NCBI GenBank assembly: GCA_949126835.1
Contig: OX421495.1
Coordinates: 201,001 to 265,000 of the forward strand
DNA from: Anisus vortex
Taxonomy: Eukaryota; Mollusca; Gastropoda; Planorbidae
Reading direction: 5' to 3'
DNA: 64,000 nt
Shown here: positions 36,289 to 48,200 of the stretch, piece by piece
Numbering within the stretch: the stretch's first letter is position 1
How the letters are laid out: the number at the start of each line of letters is the position of its first letter
Translations under genes and position numbers: made by a program
Notes under the pieces: model-generated
Told to the model about the DNA's origin: nothing
The model's input: only the letters and a program-made list of their open reading frames with translations
The model's database searches: none

Positions 36289-36499
36289 ACTCTATGTGTA
36301 TTTAACGTCTTCATTTTTTTACTTCACTCTGTGGATGTTTGTACATGTGATTGATCCCTTACGAGAGACAGCTGTCGGTCTAATAGATATCTTTGAGAAT
36401 TGATGTATTATCATCCCACCTTGATTTCCAATTAAACATCGTCGTCTTGTCACTTGATCACAGTTTGTCAACCAGAGATTCCTCACATAAAAACCGACA
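36289..36499. other. Short unique stretch
   Basis: No feature was recognised between the hAT-like element and the 24-bp array. Confidence 0.5.
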
Positions 36500-37420
36500 T
36501 AATGCTACCTAGCTTAGCTTACAGCCATCAACCTAGTTTAGCTTACAGCCATCAACCTAGTTTAGCTTACAGCCTTCAACCTAGTTGAGCTTAAAGCCAT
36601 CAACATAGTTTAGCTTACAGCAAACAACCTAGTTTAGCTTACAGCCATCAACCTAGTTTAGCTTACAGCCAACCACCTAGCTTAGCTTACAGCCATCAAC
36701 CTAATTTAGCTTACAGCCATTAACCTAGTTTAGCTTACAGCCATAACCTAGTTTAGCTTACAGCCATCAACCTAGTTTAGCTTACAGCCATCAACATAGT
36801 TTAGCTTACAGCCATCAACCTAGTTTAGCTTACTGCCATCAACCCAGTTAAGCTTACAGCAATCGACCAAGTTTAGCTTAAAGCCATCAACCTAGTTTAG
36901 CTTACAGCCCTAAACATGGTTTAGCTTACAGCCATCAACCTAGTTTCGCTTACAGCCATCAATCTAGTTGAGCTTAAAGCCATCCACATAGTTTAGCTTA
37001 CAACAAACAACCTAGTTTAGCTTACAGCCATCAACCTAGTTTAGCTTACAGCCATCAACCTAGCTTACTTACAGCCATCAACCTAGTTTAGCCTACAGCC
37101 ATTAACCTAGTTTAGCTTACACCCATCAACCTAGTTTAGCTTACAGCCATCAACATAGTTTAGCTTACAGCCATCAACCTAGTTTAGCTTACAGCCATCA
37201 ACCTAGTTTAGCTTACAGCCATCAACCTAGTTTTGCTTACAGCCCTAAACATGCTTTAGCTTACAGCCATCAACCTAGTTTAGCTTACAGCCATCGATCT
37301 AGTTTAGCTTACAGCCATAACCTAGTTTAGCTTACAGCCATCAACCTAGTTTAGCTTACAGCCATCAACCTAATTTAGCTTACAGCAATCAACCTAATTT
37401 ACCTTACAGCCATCAACCTC
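36500..37420. repeat. 24-bp minisatellite
   Basis: About 38 rather diverged units of 24 bp, core TTTAGCTTACAGCCATCAAC followed by CTAG. Confidence 0.95.
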
Positions 37421-37554
37421 CAGACCAACAAGCAAGTGTGTGGTGGGAAAAGTGTGCGTGGACGTGCACCAGTGCATCCTACTGGCCACACGATTCCATC
37501 ATCAAACGAGGCAACAACACAATATCCCAATCCTGCTCTAGCTAACTAACTTGT

Positions 37555-37670
37555 TATATTCACTCAGGTAGTTGAAATTGTTGAACAATTTATATTCAGT
37601 CAGGTAGTTGAAACTGTTGAACAATTTATACTCACTCAGGTAGTTAAAACTGTTGAACAGTTTATGAACG
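37555..37670. repeat. 36-bp tandem repeat, three copies
   Basis: Three units carrying CAGGTAGTTGAAACTGTTGA and AACAATTTATATTCA blocks. They lie between two larger arrays. Confidence 0.85.
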
Positions 37671-37924
37671 AATTTTTTTTGGGACAACTTTTCAACACAT
37701 GGACAATAAAGGCTTTCGGGATGATCAAGGACGTTCAATGAATGGAACAGTAAATGTAAGGTTATTCTTATCTATTTATCTGTATCTATAAAATGTCATA
37801 TATATCAATTACTATATATTTATCTTTCCATCTGTCAATCTGTCCATTTGTCTATCTATATACTTATTAATATATCGATAGGCTATATTTATATATTTAT
37901 ATATACATATAATATTTATAAATA

Positions 37925-39060
37925 TATATATATGTGTAATGTGTACTGTGTGTGTGTAATGTGTGTGTGTAATTTGTAATGTGTGTGTGTAATAAGTGTG
38001 TAACGTGTGTGTAATGTGTGTTGTGTGTGTAATGTGTAATGTGTGTATGTAATGTGTTGTGTGTGTGTGTAATGTGTGTGTGTAATGTGTGTGTGTGTAA
38101 TGTGTGTGTGTGTAATGTGTGTGTGTAATGTGTAATGTGTAATATGTGTGTATAATGTGTAATGTGTGTGTGTGTAATGTTTGTGTGTAATGTGTAATGT
38201 GTGTGTAATGTGTTATTTGTGTGTGTAATGTGTGTGTAATGTGTAATGTGTGTGTAATTGGTGTGTGTAATGTGTAATATGTGTGTGTAATGTGTGTGTG
38301 TAATGTGTAATGTGTGTGTGTTATATGTAATGTGTGTGTGTAATGTGTAATGTGTGTGTGTAATGTTTTATGTGTGTGTGTAATGTTTAATGTGTGTTTG
38401 TAATGTGTGTGTAATGGGTAATGTGTATGTGTAATGTGTATGTGTAATGTGTGTGTAATGTGTAATGTGTGTGTGTAATGTGTAATGTGTGTGTGTAATG
38501 TGTAGTGTGTGTGTGTAATGTGTAATGTGTGTGTGTAATGTGTAATGTGTGTGTAATGTGTTATTTGTGTGTGTAATGTGTGTGTAATGTGTAATGTGTG
38601 TGTAATGTGTGTGTGTAATGTGTAATGTTTGTGTTTAATGTGTAATGTGTGTGTGTAATGTGTGTGTGTGTAATGTGTAATGTGTGTGTGTAATATGTAA
38701 TGTGTGTGTGTAATGTGTAATGTGTGTGTGTAATGTTTTATGTGTGTGTGTAATGTTTAATGTGTGTTTGTAATGTGTGTGTAATGGGTAATGTGTATGT
38801 GTAATTTGTATGTGTAATGTGTGTGTAATGTGTAATGTGTGTGTAATGTGTAATGTGTGTGTAATGTGTTATTTGTGTGTGTAATGTGTGTGTAATGTGT
38901 AATGTGTGTGTAATGTGTGTGTGTAATGTGTAATGTATGTGTTTAATGTGTAATGTGTGTGTGTAATGTGTGTGTGTAATGTGTGTGTGTAATGTGTAAT
39001 GTATGTGTGTAATGTGTATTGTGTGTGTGTAATGTGTAATGTGTGTGTGTAATGTGTATG
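37925..39060. repeat. TG-rich composite simple repeat upstream of SLC34 exon 1
   Basis: Mixed (TG)n and TGTGTAATG units extend for about 1.1 kb and end some 60 bp before the first recognised SLC34 exon. Longer blocks are duplicated within it; around 38230-38420 resembles 38590-38780. The antisense strand gives a long HYTHT-type frame that is not a gene. Confidence 0.95.
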
Positions 39061-39119
39061 TATTTATTGCAACTTTAACCCCACTGTTTACACACGTTAC
39101 AAATGATATACAATTACAG

Positions 39120-39228
39120 AAGGGTACCAAAGCATCAAGCAACGAGGAAGAAATGTTTTCAGAGGAGAAAGAGGAGGACGACCCCTGGAAAGTGACCAGC
39201 ATAAGTCAAGATTACACACCATGGAGTG
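39120..39228 (+). CDS. SLC34A2-like: SLC34 exon 1 (first recognised)
   Basis: Acceptor CAATTACAG ends at 39119 and donor GTAAGT begins at 39229. The exon encodes an acidic cytosolic segment with the conserved DDPW and a TPWS block that matches the vertebrate pre-TM1 region. It ends in phase 1. The acceptor-like start implies an upstream exon, which was not identified. Confidence 0.85.
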
Positions 39229-42200
39229 GTAAGTTGTCAGTGTGTTAATGACTGTGTAATTGTTTAATGACTGAAATGTACATAATAGAACAAAAAATGG
39301 ACTGTATTATTGTGGTATGTCAGTGAACTGATAGCCCTGTGTTTTTGTTGAATCACTGTAAATATTTGGCAAGGGTAAATTCATCCACGGTATTTTCGGC
39401 AAGGTAAGTTTGGCAAAGATGATTTCGGCAAAGGTAAATTCGGGAAAACTCTCAAAGCGGTAAAATCTGCATCGGTAAATTTGGCAAAAGTATAATATCT
39501 ACTGTTTTTATTGAAACTAGTGACATAATTACACTCTTGTCTACTAAATGAAGTTCATGGCTTAAAACAAGGTTGTCTCCGTGGAAGATTAATAAAAAAA
39601 TAACAAAATGCGTAAATTCCTAAACAAACAAAAAAAGAATTTTATTTTGTATCATTCAATTAGTTTGACATTATAAATATGTGATTCTTCAAATCTGACA
39701 TTCACAAACCATCGTTTTGTTTTGGCAACATTTTTTGAAATGAAATAAAATATTTTATCCACTGCATCTTTTCGTACAACCAGTAACGCAGCACACAGAC
39801 ATGTTTTGAAGAAAATGAACAAATGGGACCAGAAATGTTTTACATTTCGACCATTTATGCATGCAAATATTTAAGATGTGTCAATTTCCATTACTCTTTC
39901 ACTACAAAACGAAAAATTAAGTCATCAAGGATATTTTTCTTCACAACACCGTTTTAGTTTTAACACACAAATAATTTACTTCAATACATAAAGAAAATAC
40001 TTTTCTTATACATAGAGTCTATATAATTTATTTCAACAATAAATTACATAGAGTCTATATGTTTTATTACAACTATAAGTTACATATTGTCTATATATTT
40101 TATTTCCAGTATAAATCCCATAGAGTTTATATGTTTTATTTGCACTATAAAATACATAGAGTGTATATATTTTATTTCAAAAACAAATTGCATAGAGTCT
40201 ATTTGTTTTATTTCAACTATAAATTACATAGAGTCGATATGTTTTATTTAAACTATAAATTACATAGAGTCTATAAATATGTTTTATTTAAACTATAAAT
40301 TACATAGAGTCGATATGTTTTATTTAAACTATAAATTACATAGTGTCGATATGTTTTATTTAAACTATAAATTACATGTACGAAACAAAAGCCCAATATT
40401 ATAACCTGAAATAATATTGTAAAATTAAACATTTATGTTTGTTTTGTTTCCTGAATAGAATTAGACCGGAAACAGAAAGTCATAAGATGTGTGAGCTCAT
40501 GCGTGAAGATAATTCTGGTCTTTTGCTGTCTCTACATATTTATCTGCTCTTTAGATTTTTTGAGCTCAGCCTTCAGGCTTCTCGGTGGTGAGTAGATGTG
40601 GTTAAATTCATACCAATCCATAGCTGAGATTATTGTGAAACTTCTGATATTAAATTCGAAACGGAACCCTTTAGAATAACATCAGAAAATTAGAGAACAT
40701 TAGAATATAAACATACTGTGAAAGAAAAACACGTCCGTTCGCCATCAAGGAAATAGTCGGATTCACAAGATACATTGTGGTAAATGTTTATATAGAACTT
40801 TGTTACTTTCAGGTGAAGCAGCAGGAAAAGTGTTTCAGCAAAGTGACATCTTGACCAACCCTGTAACCGGACTCATGATTGGAGTTTTAGTTACAGTATT
40901 GGTACAAAGTTCTTCCACCTCAACTAGTATAGTGGTCAGCATGGTTGGTTCAGGAAGTAAGTACAATTAATCACAACCCGTATCTGTAACATTAATGTGA
41001 CAACCCGTTATTGTCACAGGCCGTTATTGTCACAGGCCGTTATTGTCGCAGGCCGTTATTGTCGCAGGCCGTTAATGTCGCAGGCCGTTATTGTCGCAGG
41101 CCTTTATAGTCACAGGCCGTTATTGTCACAGGCCGTTATTGTCACAGGCCGTTATTGTCACAGGCCGTTATTGTCACATGCCGTTATTGTCACGGGCCGT
41201 TATTGTCATGGGCAGTTATTGTCACATGCCGTTATTGTCACATGCCGTTATTGTCACATGCCGTTATTGTCACAGGCCGTTATTGTCCAAGGCCATTTTC
41301 GTCACAGGCCGTTATAATCACAGGCCGTTATTGTCACGGGCCGTTTCATTGTCAGGTCAACTTATGACTTGTAAAGTTGCTTATTTTTATGTGAAGTCGA
41401 ATCTTGAAAGTCCTGGGTTCGAATCCTTATTGGATTATTTTCCGTTTATGTAGGCCTTTTTCCCAAGCTCAGATTTATTCCCTAAGGATCCAAGAGTCAA
41501 ATGAACAATGTGTTGAACACACAATCCACTATAATTGTATGGCAAATTAAACTTAAAAAACTGGATTAATAGACTTGCTTTAAAAAGCTGGATTTCATTA
41601 ATAGACTTGCTTAAAAAAAACGGATTTATAGACTTGCTTACAAAACGGCATTTATATACTTTTTTTTTTTTACTTAATTATAAAAATAGAAAGTTATACA
41701 AACAGAGAAACTTCACATCAAAGTAAAAAAAAAAAGGCAGAGAGATGCATAGACACCAATTGATAGTTTAATAACGATATTTCTAGGTTTAAGGAAACAT
41801 AGACATTAATTCATAGTTTACTAATGATATTTCTGGGTTTAAAAACATAGACATTTATTCATAGTTTACTAATGATATTTCTGGGTTTAAAAACATAGAC
41901 ACTAATTCATAGTTTACTAATAATATTTCTAGGTCTAAAAACGGTAAAATTTAGCATCGGTTCTTTATTTTAAACCAATGCCCTCTATTAAACTACCTTA
42001 ATATACCTCATTAAAGAATTTTTAGACTTAACATACAATAATAAACAGTATGCACCATAATGTGAAATCTGCCTAAAACTATATTCCTATATAGTCATAG
42101 GTATCAAAACAGCTATACCGATCATAATGGGAGCCAATGTGGGGACATCAGTTACCAACACAATAGTAGCCATTGGACAAATCACAGACAAAGCAGAGTT

Positions 42201-45200
42201 CCGGAGAGCTTTTGCCGGCGCCACCGTCCACGATATGTTTAACTGGTTGACAGTCATGGTTCTACTTCCCTTGGAGATTTTAACAGGTGAGTATTTCTTT
42301 AACAGGTGAGTATTTCTTTAACAGGTGAGTATTTCTTTAACAGATGAGTATTTCTTTAACAGGTGAGTATTTCTTTAACAGGTAAGTATTTCTTTAACAG
42401 GTGAGTATTTCTTTAGCAGGTGAGTATTTCTTTAACAAGTGAGTATTTCTTTAACAGGTGAGTATTTCTTTAACAGGTCAGTATCTCTTCAACAGGTGAG
42501 TATTTCTTTAACAAGTGAGTATTTCTTTAACAGGTGAGTATATCTTTAACAAGTGAGTATTTCTTTAACGTGTGAGTATTTCTTCAACAGGTGAGTATTT
42601 CTTTAAGTGGTGAGTATTTCTTTAACAGGTGAGTATTTCTTTAACGTATTTCTTTAACAGGTGAGTATTTCTTTAACAGGTGAGTATTTCGTTTACAGAA
42701 CTTCTCAAACGATTTAAGTTATGCAAATAAGTCGTTATTTAGCCACGGTACTATTGCTTGGTTTTGAAATGAATTTTTCTGAAGTTTTTTGTAGAAAGAA
42801 CGAAGTATTACATTTGAAATATGTTCTTAAATCGTAGACAAAGTTATAGTTTCAATAAAATTATTTTTAAATTGTAAACAAAGTTATAGTTTTAATCAAA
42901 TTATTTTTAAATCGTAGACAAAGTTATAGTTTTAAAAAAAAATGCTTTTAAAGTGTACACAAAGTTATAGTTTTAATTTTTAAAAAAATGAAATCGTAGA
43001 CAAAGTTATAGTTTTAATAAAATTATTTTTAAATTGTAAACAAAGTTATAGTTTTAATCAAATTATTTTTAAATCGTAGACAAAGTTATAGTTTTAAAAA
43101 AATGTTTTTAAAGTGTACACAAAGTTATAGTTTTAATTTTAAAAAAATGAAATCGTAGACAAAGTTATAGTTTCAATAAAATTATTTTTAAATCGCACAC
43201 AAAGTTATAGTTTAAATAAAATTGACCAAATCAGATACATTTTTAATTTTTATCTGTCTGTCTCTTTCTGTCTCTAGTTCAATCACTACTCACCGACCTA
43301 TCTATTCACTCACTCGTTCACTCACCCCTCCACCGTCCCATTCATCAAAGTATTCATTCTGACTCACTCTCTTGCCAACTCCCGTTACATTTATTCTCTC
43401 TTCCATTATTCTCTTCTTTTCTTTCACCTACTCTTATTCACTCCTTCTCTTCCTCTCTATCTAACATTCTAACATTATATTCTAACATTCTAACATTCTA
43501 TTCTAACATTCTATTCTAATATTCTAACATTCTATTCTAATATTCTAACATTCTATTCTTCTTATTAACACACTTACAATATTCACTCCTTCTCTTCCTC
43601 TCTATCTAACATTCCTCTCTATCTAACATTCTAACATTCTATTCTAACATTCTAACATTCTAACATTCTATTCTAACATTCTAACATTCTATTCTAACAT
43701 TCTATTCTAATATTCTAACATTTTATTCTAATATTCTAACATTCAATTCTTCTTATTAACACACTTACAATATTCACTCCTTCTCTTCCTCTCTATCTAA
43801 CATTCCTCTCTATCTAACATTCTAACATTCTATTCTAACATTCTAATATTCTAACATTTTATTCTAACATTCTAACATTCTATTCTAACATTCTATTCTA
43901 ATATTCTAACATTTTATTCTAACATTCTAACATTCTATTCTAACATTCTAACATTCTAACATTCTATTCTAACATTCTAACATTCTATTCTAACATTCTA
44001 TTCTAATATTCTAACATTTTATTCTAATATTCTAACATTCTATTCTAATATTCTAACATTCTATTCTAATTTTCTAACATTCTATTCTAACATTTTATTA
44101 TAATATTCTAACATTTTATTCTAATATTCTAACATTCTATTCTAACATTCTAACATTCTATTCTAACATTTTATTCTAATATTCTAACATTTTATTCTAA
44201 TATTCTAACATTCTATTCTAACATTCTAACATTCTATTCTAACATTCTAACATTCTATTCTAACATTTTATTCTAATATTCTAACATTCTATTCTAATAT
44301 TCTAACATTTTATTCTAATATTCTAACATTCTATTCTAATATTCTAACATTTTATTCTAATATTCTAACATTTTATTCTAATATTCTAACATTCTATTCT
44401 AATATTCTAACATTTTATTCTAATATTCTAACATTCTATTCTAATATTCTAACATTCTATTCTAACATTCTATTCTAATATTCTAACATTTTATTCTAAT
44501 ATTCTAACATTTTATTCTAATATTCTAACATTTTATTCTAATATTCTAACATTCTATTCTAACATTTTATTCTAATATTCTAACATTCTATTCTAATATT
44601 CTAACATTCTATTCTAAGATTCTAACATTTTATTCTAATATTCTAACATTTTATTCTAATATTCTAACATTTTATTCTAATATTCTAACATTCTATTCTA
44701 ATATTCTAACATTTTATTCTAATATTCTAACATTTTATTCTAATATTCTAACATTCTATTCTAATATTCTAACATTTTATTCTAATATTCTAACATTCTA
44801 TTCTAACATTCTAACATTCTATTCTAACATTCTAACATTCTATTCTAACATTTTATTCTAATATTCTAACATTCTATTCTAATATTCTAACATTTTATTC
44901 TAATATTCTAACATTCTATTCTAATATTCTAACATTTTATTCTAATATTCTAACATTTTATTCTAATATTCTAACATTCTATTCTAATATTCTAACATTT
45001 TATTCTAATATTCTAACATTCTATTCTAATATTCTAACATTCTATTCTAACATTCTATTCTAATATTCTAACATTTTATTCTAATATTCTAACATTTTAT
45101 TCTAATATTCTAACATTTTATTCTAATATTCTAACATTCTATTCTAACATTTTATTCTAATATTCTAACATTCTATTCTAATATTCTAACATTCTATTCT

Positions 45201-48200
45201 AAGATTCTAACATTTTATTCTAATATTCTAACATTTTTTTCTAATATTCTAACATTTTATTCTAATATTCTAACATTCTATTCTAATATTCTAACATTTT
45301 ATTCTAATATTCTAACATTTTATTCTAATATTCTAACATTCTATTCTAATATTCTAACATTTTATTCTAATATTCTAACATTCTATTCTAACATTCTAAC
45401 ATTCTATTCTAACATTTTATTCTAATATTCTAACATTTTATTCTAACATTCTAACATTCTATTCTAACATTCTATTCTAACATTCTAACATTCTATTCTA
45501 ACATTTTATTCTAATATTCTAACATTCTATTCTAATATTCTAACATTCTATTCTAACATTTTATTCTAATATTCTATTCTTCTATATTAACACACTTACA
45601 ATATTACCGAGTAGACCCCATTTGTACTTAAAGCTTGTCGCCCTGATCTAAAAATAAACACAGCCATGCTAATAATATGGATCAGATAAACATATATTTA
45701 ACAAGAAATTGCCGTTGTCGCTAAGCATAGATATTAGAAAGTGAAAACATGCTAAATTCTTTATCTGGGCCTTAAAATACGCATCTATCTTAGTTTCCCG
45801 GAAGTTTCCTTTTTACGTTATACAATCTCAATACAAGAAAATCAATGATAACATCTATTTTTAGTCATAAGCCAACTGGCATATTGATATAGTAACTATG
45901 TCAACATTTCTTCCTGGTCAACAAGTCATAAACATTTCAATCGGTGCTCCAAAATATTTATTTTAGTTCACTAAGTAAACAGGGTTAACAGGAAACTAAA
46001 GTCTATGTTTTCTTTTATCCTAATTAGGTTATCTGTACTATTTGACAGAGGCCATTGTTGACTCTCTCCCTTTGGTATCTGAGAAAGGTGCTGATAAAGA
46101 TATTTTAAAGGTTATTACAGATCCATTCACTGAGAGAATTATACAGGTAACTCTCCATTTGTGTCGTATGATGTTTGTTGTATGATGTATGTTGTATGAT
46201 GTATGTTGCATGATGTATGTTGTATGATGTATGTTGTATGATGTTTGTTGTATTATGTATGATGTATGTTGTATGATGTCTGTTGTATGATGTATGTTGT
46301 GCCTTACGCCCACTTAAAAAAAATGGTTCGTCCTTTAACGCAATAGTGTTAAATTATTAAGAATTGTAAATGAAATTAATAGTATTCATGATGTACTATT
46401 TAGAATGTTAAAATAATACATTTCCAACGCCTGTACAAATACACTGAATACTTCGCAGGCCATTCCTTTTTTATAAGTTTCACTGTAGTGCCACCGTAGG
46501 GCCACCATGCTTTCTCCACCACGAGCATCGATAGAAGGACATTTAACCTAACTGTTTGTCATGATGTGACATTTATTATAGCGTCATAGTTCAGTACTTA
46601 AAATTTAATGCTATGACCATTGAATGTAATTAGTTAGGCCGGGCGAAGTTTCTCCCCCGCCCCCCTCGTCTTCCCTCCCCACCCGGAGGCGGAACCGGGA
46701 CTATCCCATGTTTTTCCTTTTTGTCAACACGGACCTGGTCAAGGGGCTACCGCTCCCCTGTCTTTCCTTTGTTCGAGACGGACCTCACGCCGGGGCTATC
46801 AACTGCATCTTGCCTTTTGTTAATCTTAGAGAGTTATCTGTTCCTTTGAGTTTGACCGCGTCACGCATGGCCCTATTTAGCGCCTTTGTCTAGGCGGGAG
46901 GTAGGGTGTAGCGATACCGTACAGGTAGACCATTAGGTTTGTCTGCGGGCAATAAGACTCGCGTGAAGCACACGAGCTATACAAAGATGGGGGAAGTGTG
47001 GTAAGAGGTGTGACCTGAGCGTTTGTAGATGCCGACTGAATAGGAGACAAGATGAAAGGACATAACAGAGGTGGTCAGTCGGACACGCCCCTGAGATAGT
47101 GGTGATTGACAGATGACTGGTCGATTAGTGGGCGTGGACGTAGAGATTCAAAAGCAGGTTTATTAAACGTAATAAAGTTTATTTATAACATTACCAAAGT
47201 GTTGAACGTAGAATTACATGAAATTTACACATTTACATCGCGATAAACAATGAGAAGAATATTGAGTATGTTTCCAATATGAATATATCGGTTACAGAAT
47301 TATTAACACTATTTTAATCATTGTTTAAGAAAATCATCACATAAGTCCTGGAGTAAGCATCGACGGTATGGGATCCCCATCAACAACACCTGATATCTAA
47401 GCTTGAGATGACTCGACGTCGTGCGGAACGTCGTATCTTACAGGAATACGGCCTTAAAACAAGCGCCTCTGCTTTGGTGGCCCAACTCCAACTGGAGTTC
47501 TACATCACCGATAAACAAGGTCACCACTATTTACACGATCGTGAACCGCCACGTGGAGATGTCCACTCAGCCAGGCCGAATCCAACAGGTGTCCCGCTCT
47601 ACCCGAGGCCACCAGCTCAAGTTGCATGTCCCACATGGACGCACCGACGTCTACAAATATTCTTTTTTTTCCGTCAGCCATTAGGCTGTGGAACACCCTG
47701 GAACACCCTGGACCACCCTGGACCAGGGCTCCATCACTGCCCATACTGTTCCAGCTTTCAAATCGTCACTGAAGGGCTGGACTAAAAACCTAAAGTGACA
47801 CTCTGTCATCTGTTTATAATTATTGTTGTTTGTGATGTTTTCTATTTTATGTGTATTTAAATTGTGGACTCTTTCCTCGGTCCTAACGGGGTCTCCACAG
47901 TATTATGAAGAAGAAGAAGAAGTCCGTTAAAGAAATAATTTATTAACTAGTTTAGCCGAAGCGAAGGCAAACAAAGAACTGGCGCGATCTTATCACCCAA
48001 TTCACAACTAACTCTACGATACTAGTATTGGAGTTGAATGTTCTAGAAAGTCTTACGAAATCTTATGAAACATAAGGAAAATATAAGGAATGTGTTATTA
48101 GTAGTCGATACATAAAAGCGAGTATTGGCCCACCCATTATAACGTATTGTTATGCGCGTCACTTTCTGACAAAATAATGTAAAAAAAAAGTACGGAAACC

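Noticed and set aside
37925..39060. TG-rich repeat as a promoter of SLC34
   Set aside because: It is simple-sequence DNA; the following exon begins with an acceptor, so the region is more likely intronic.
38738..39202. Antisense 154-codon frame over SLC34 exon 1
   Set aside because: It is mostly HYTHT repeats from the TG-rich array; the + strand exon explains the rest.
41404..41430. Possible tRNA gene around GGTTCGAATCC
   Set aside because: Only a B box is present; no A box or cloverleaf could be drawn, so it is listed as a decayed SINE.
46038..46313. Antisense frame over SLC34 exon 5
   Set aside because: It is a shadow of the exon joined to the adjacent 9-bp repeat.
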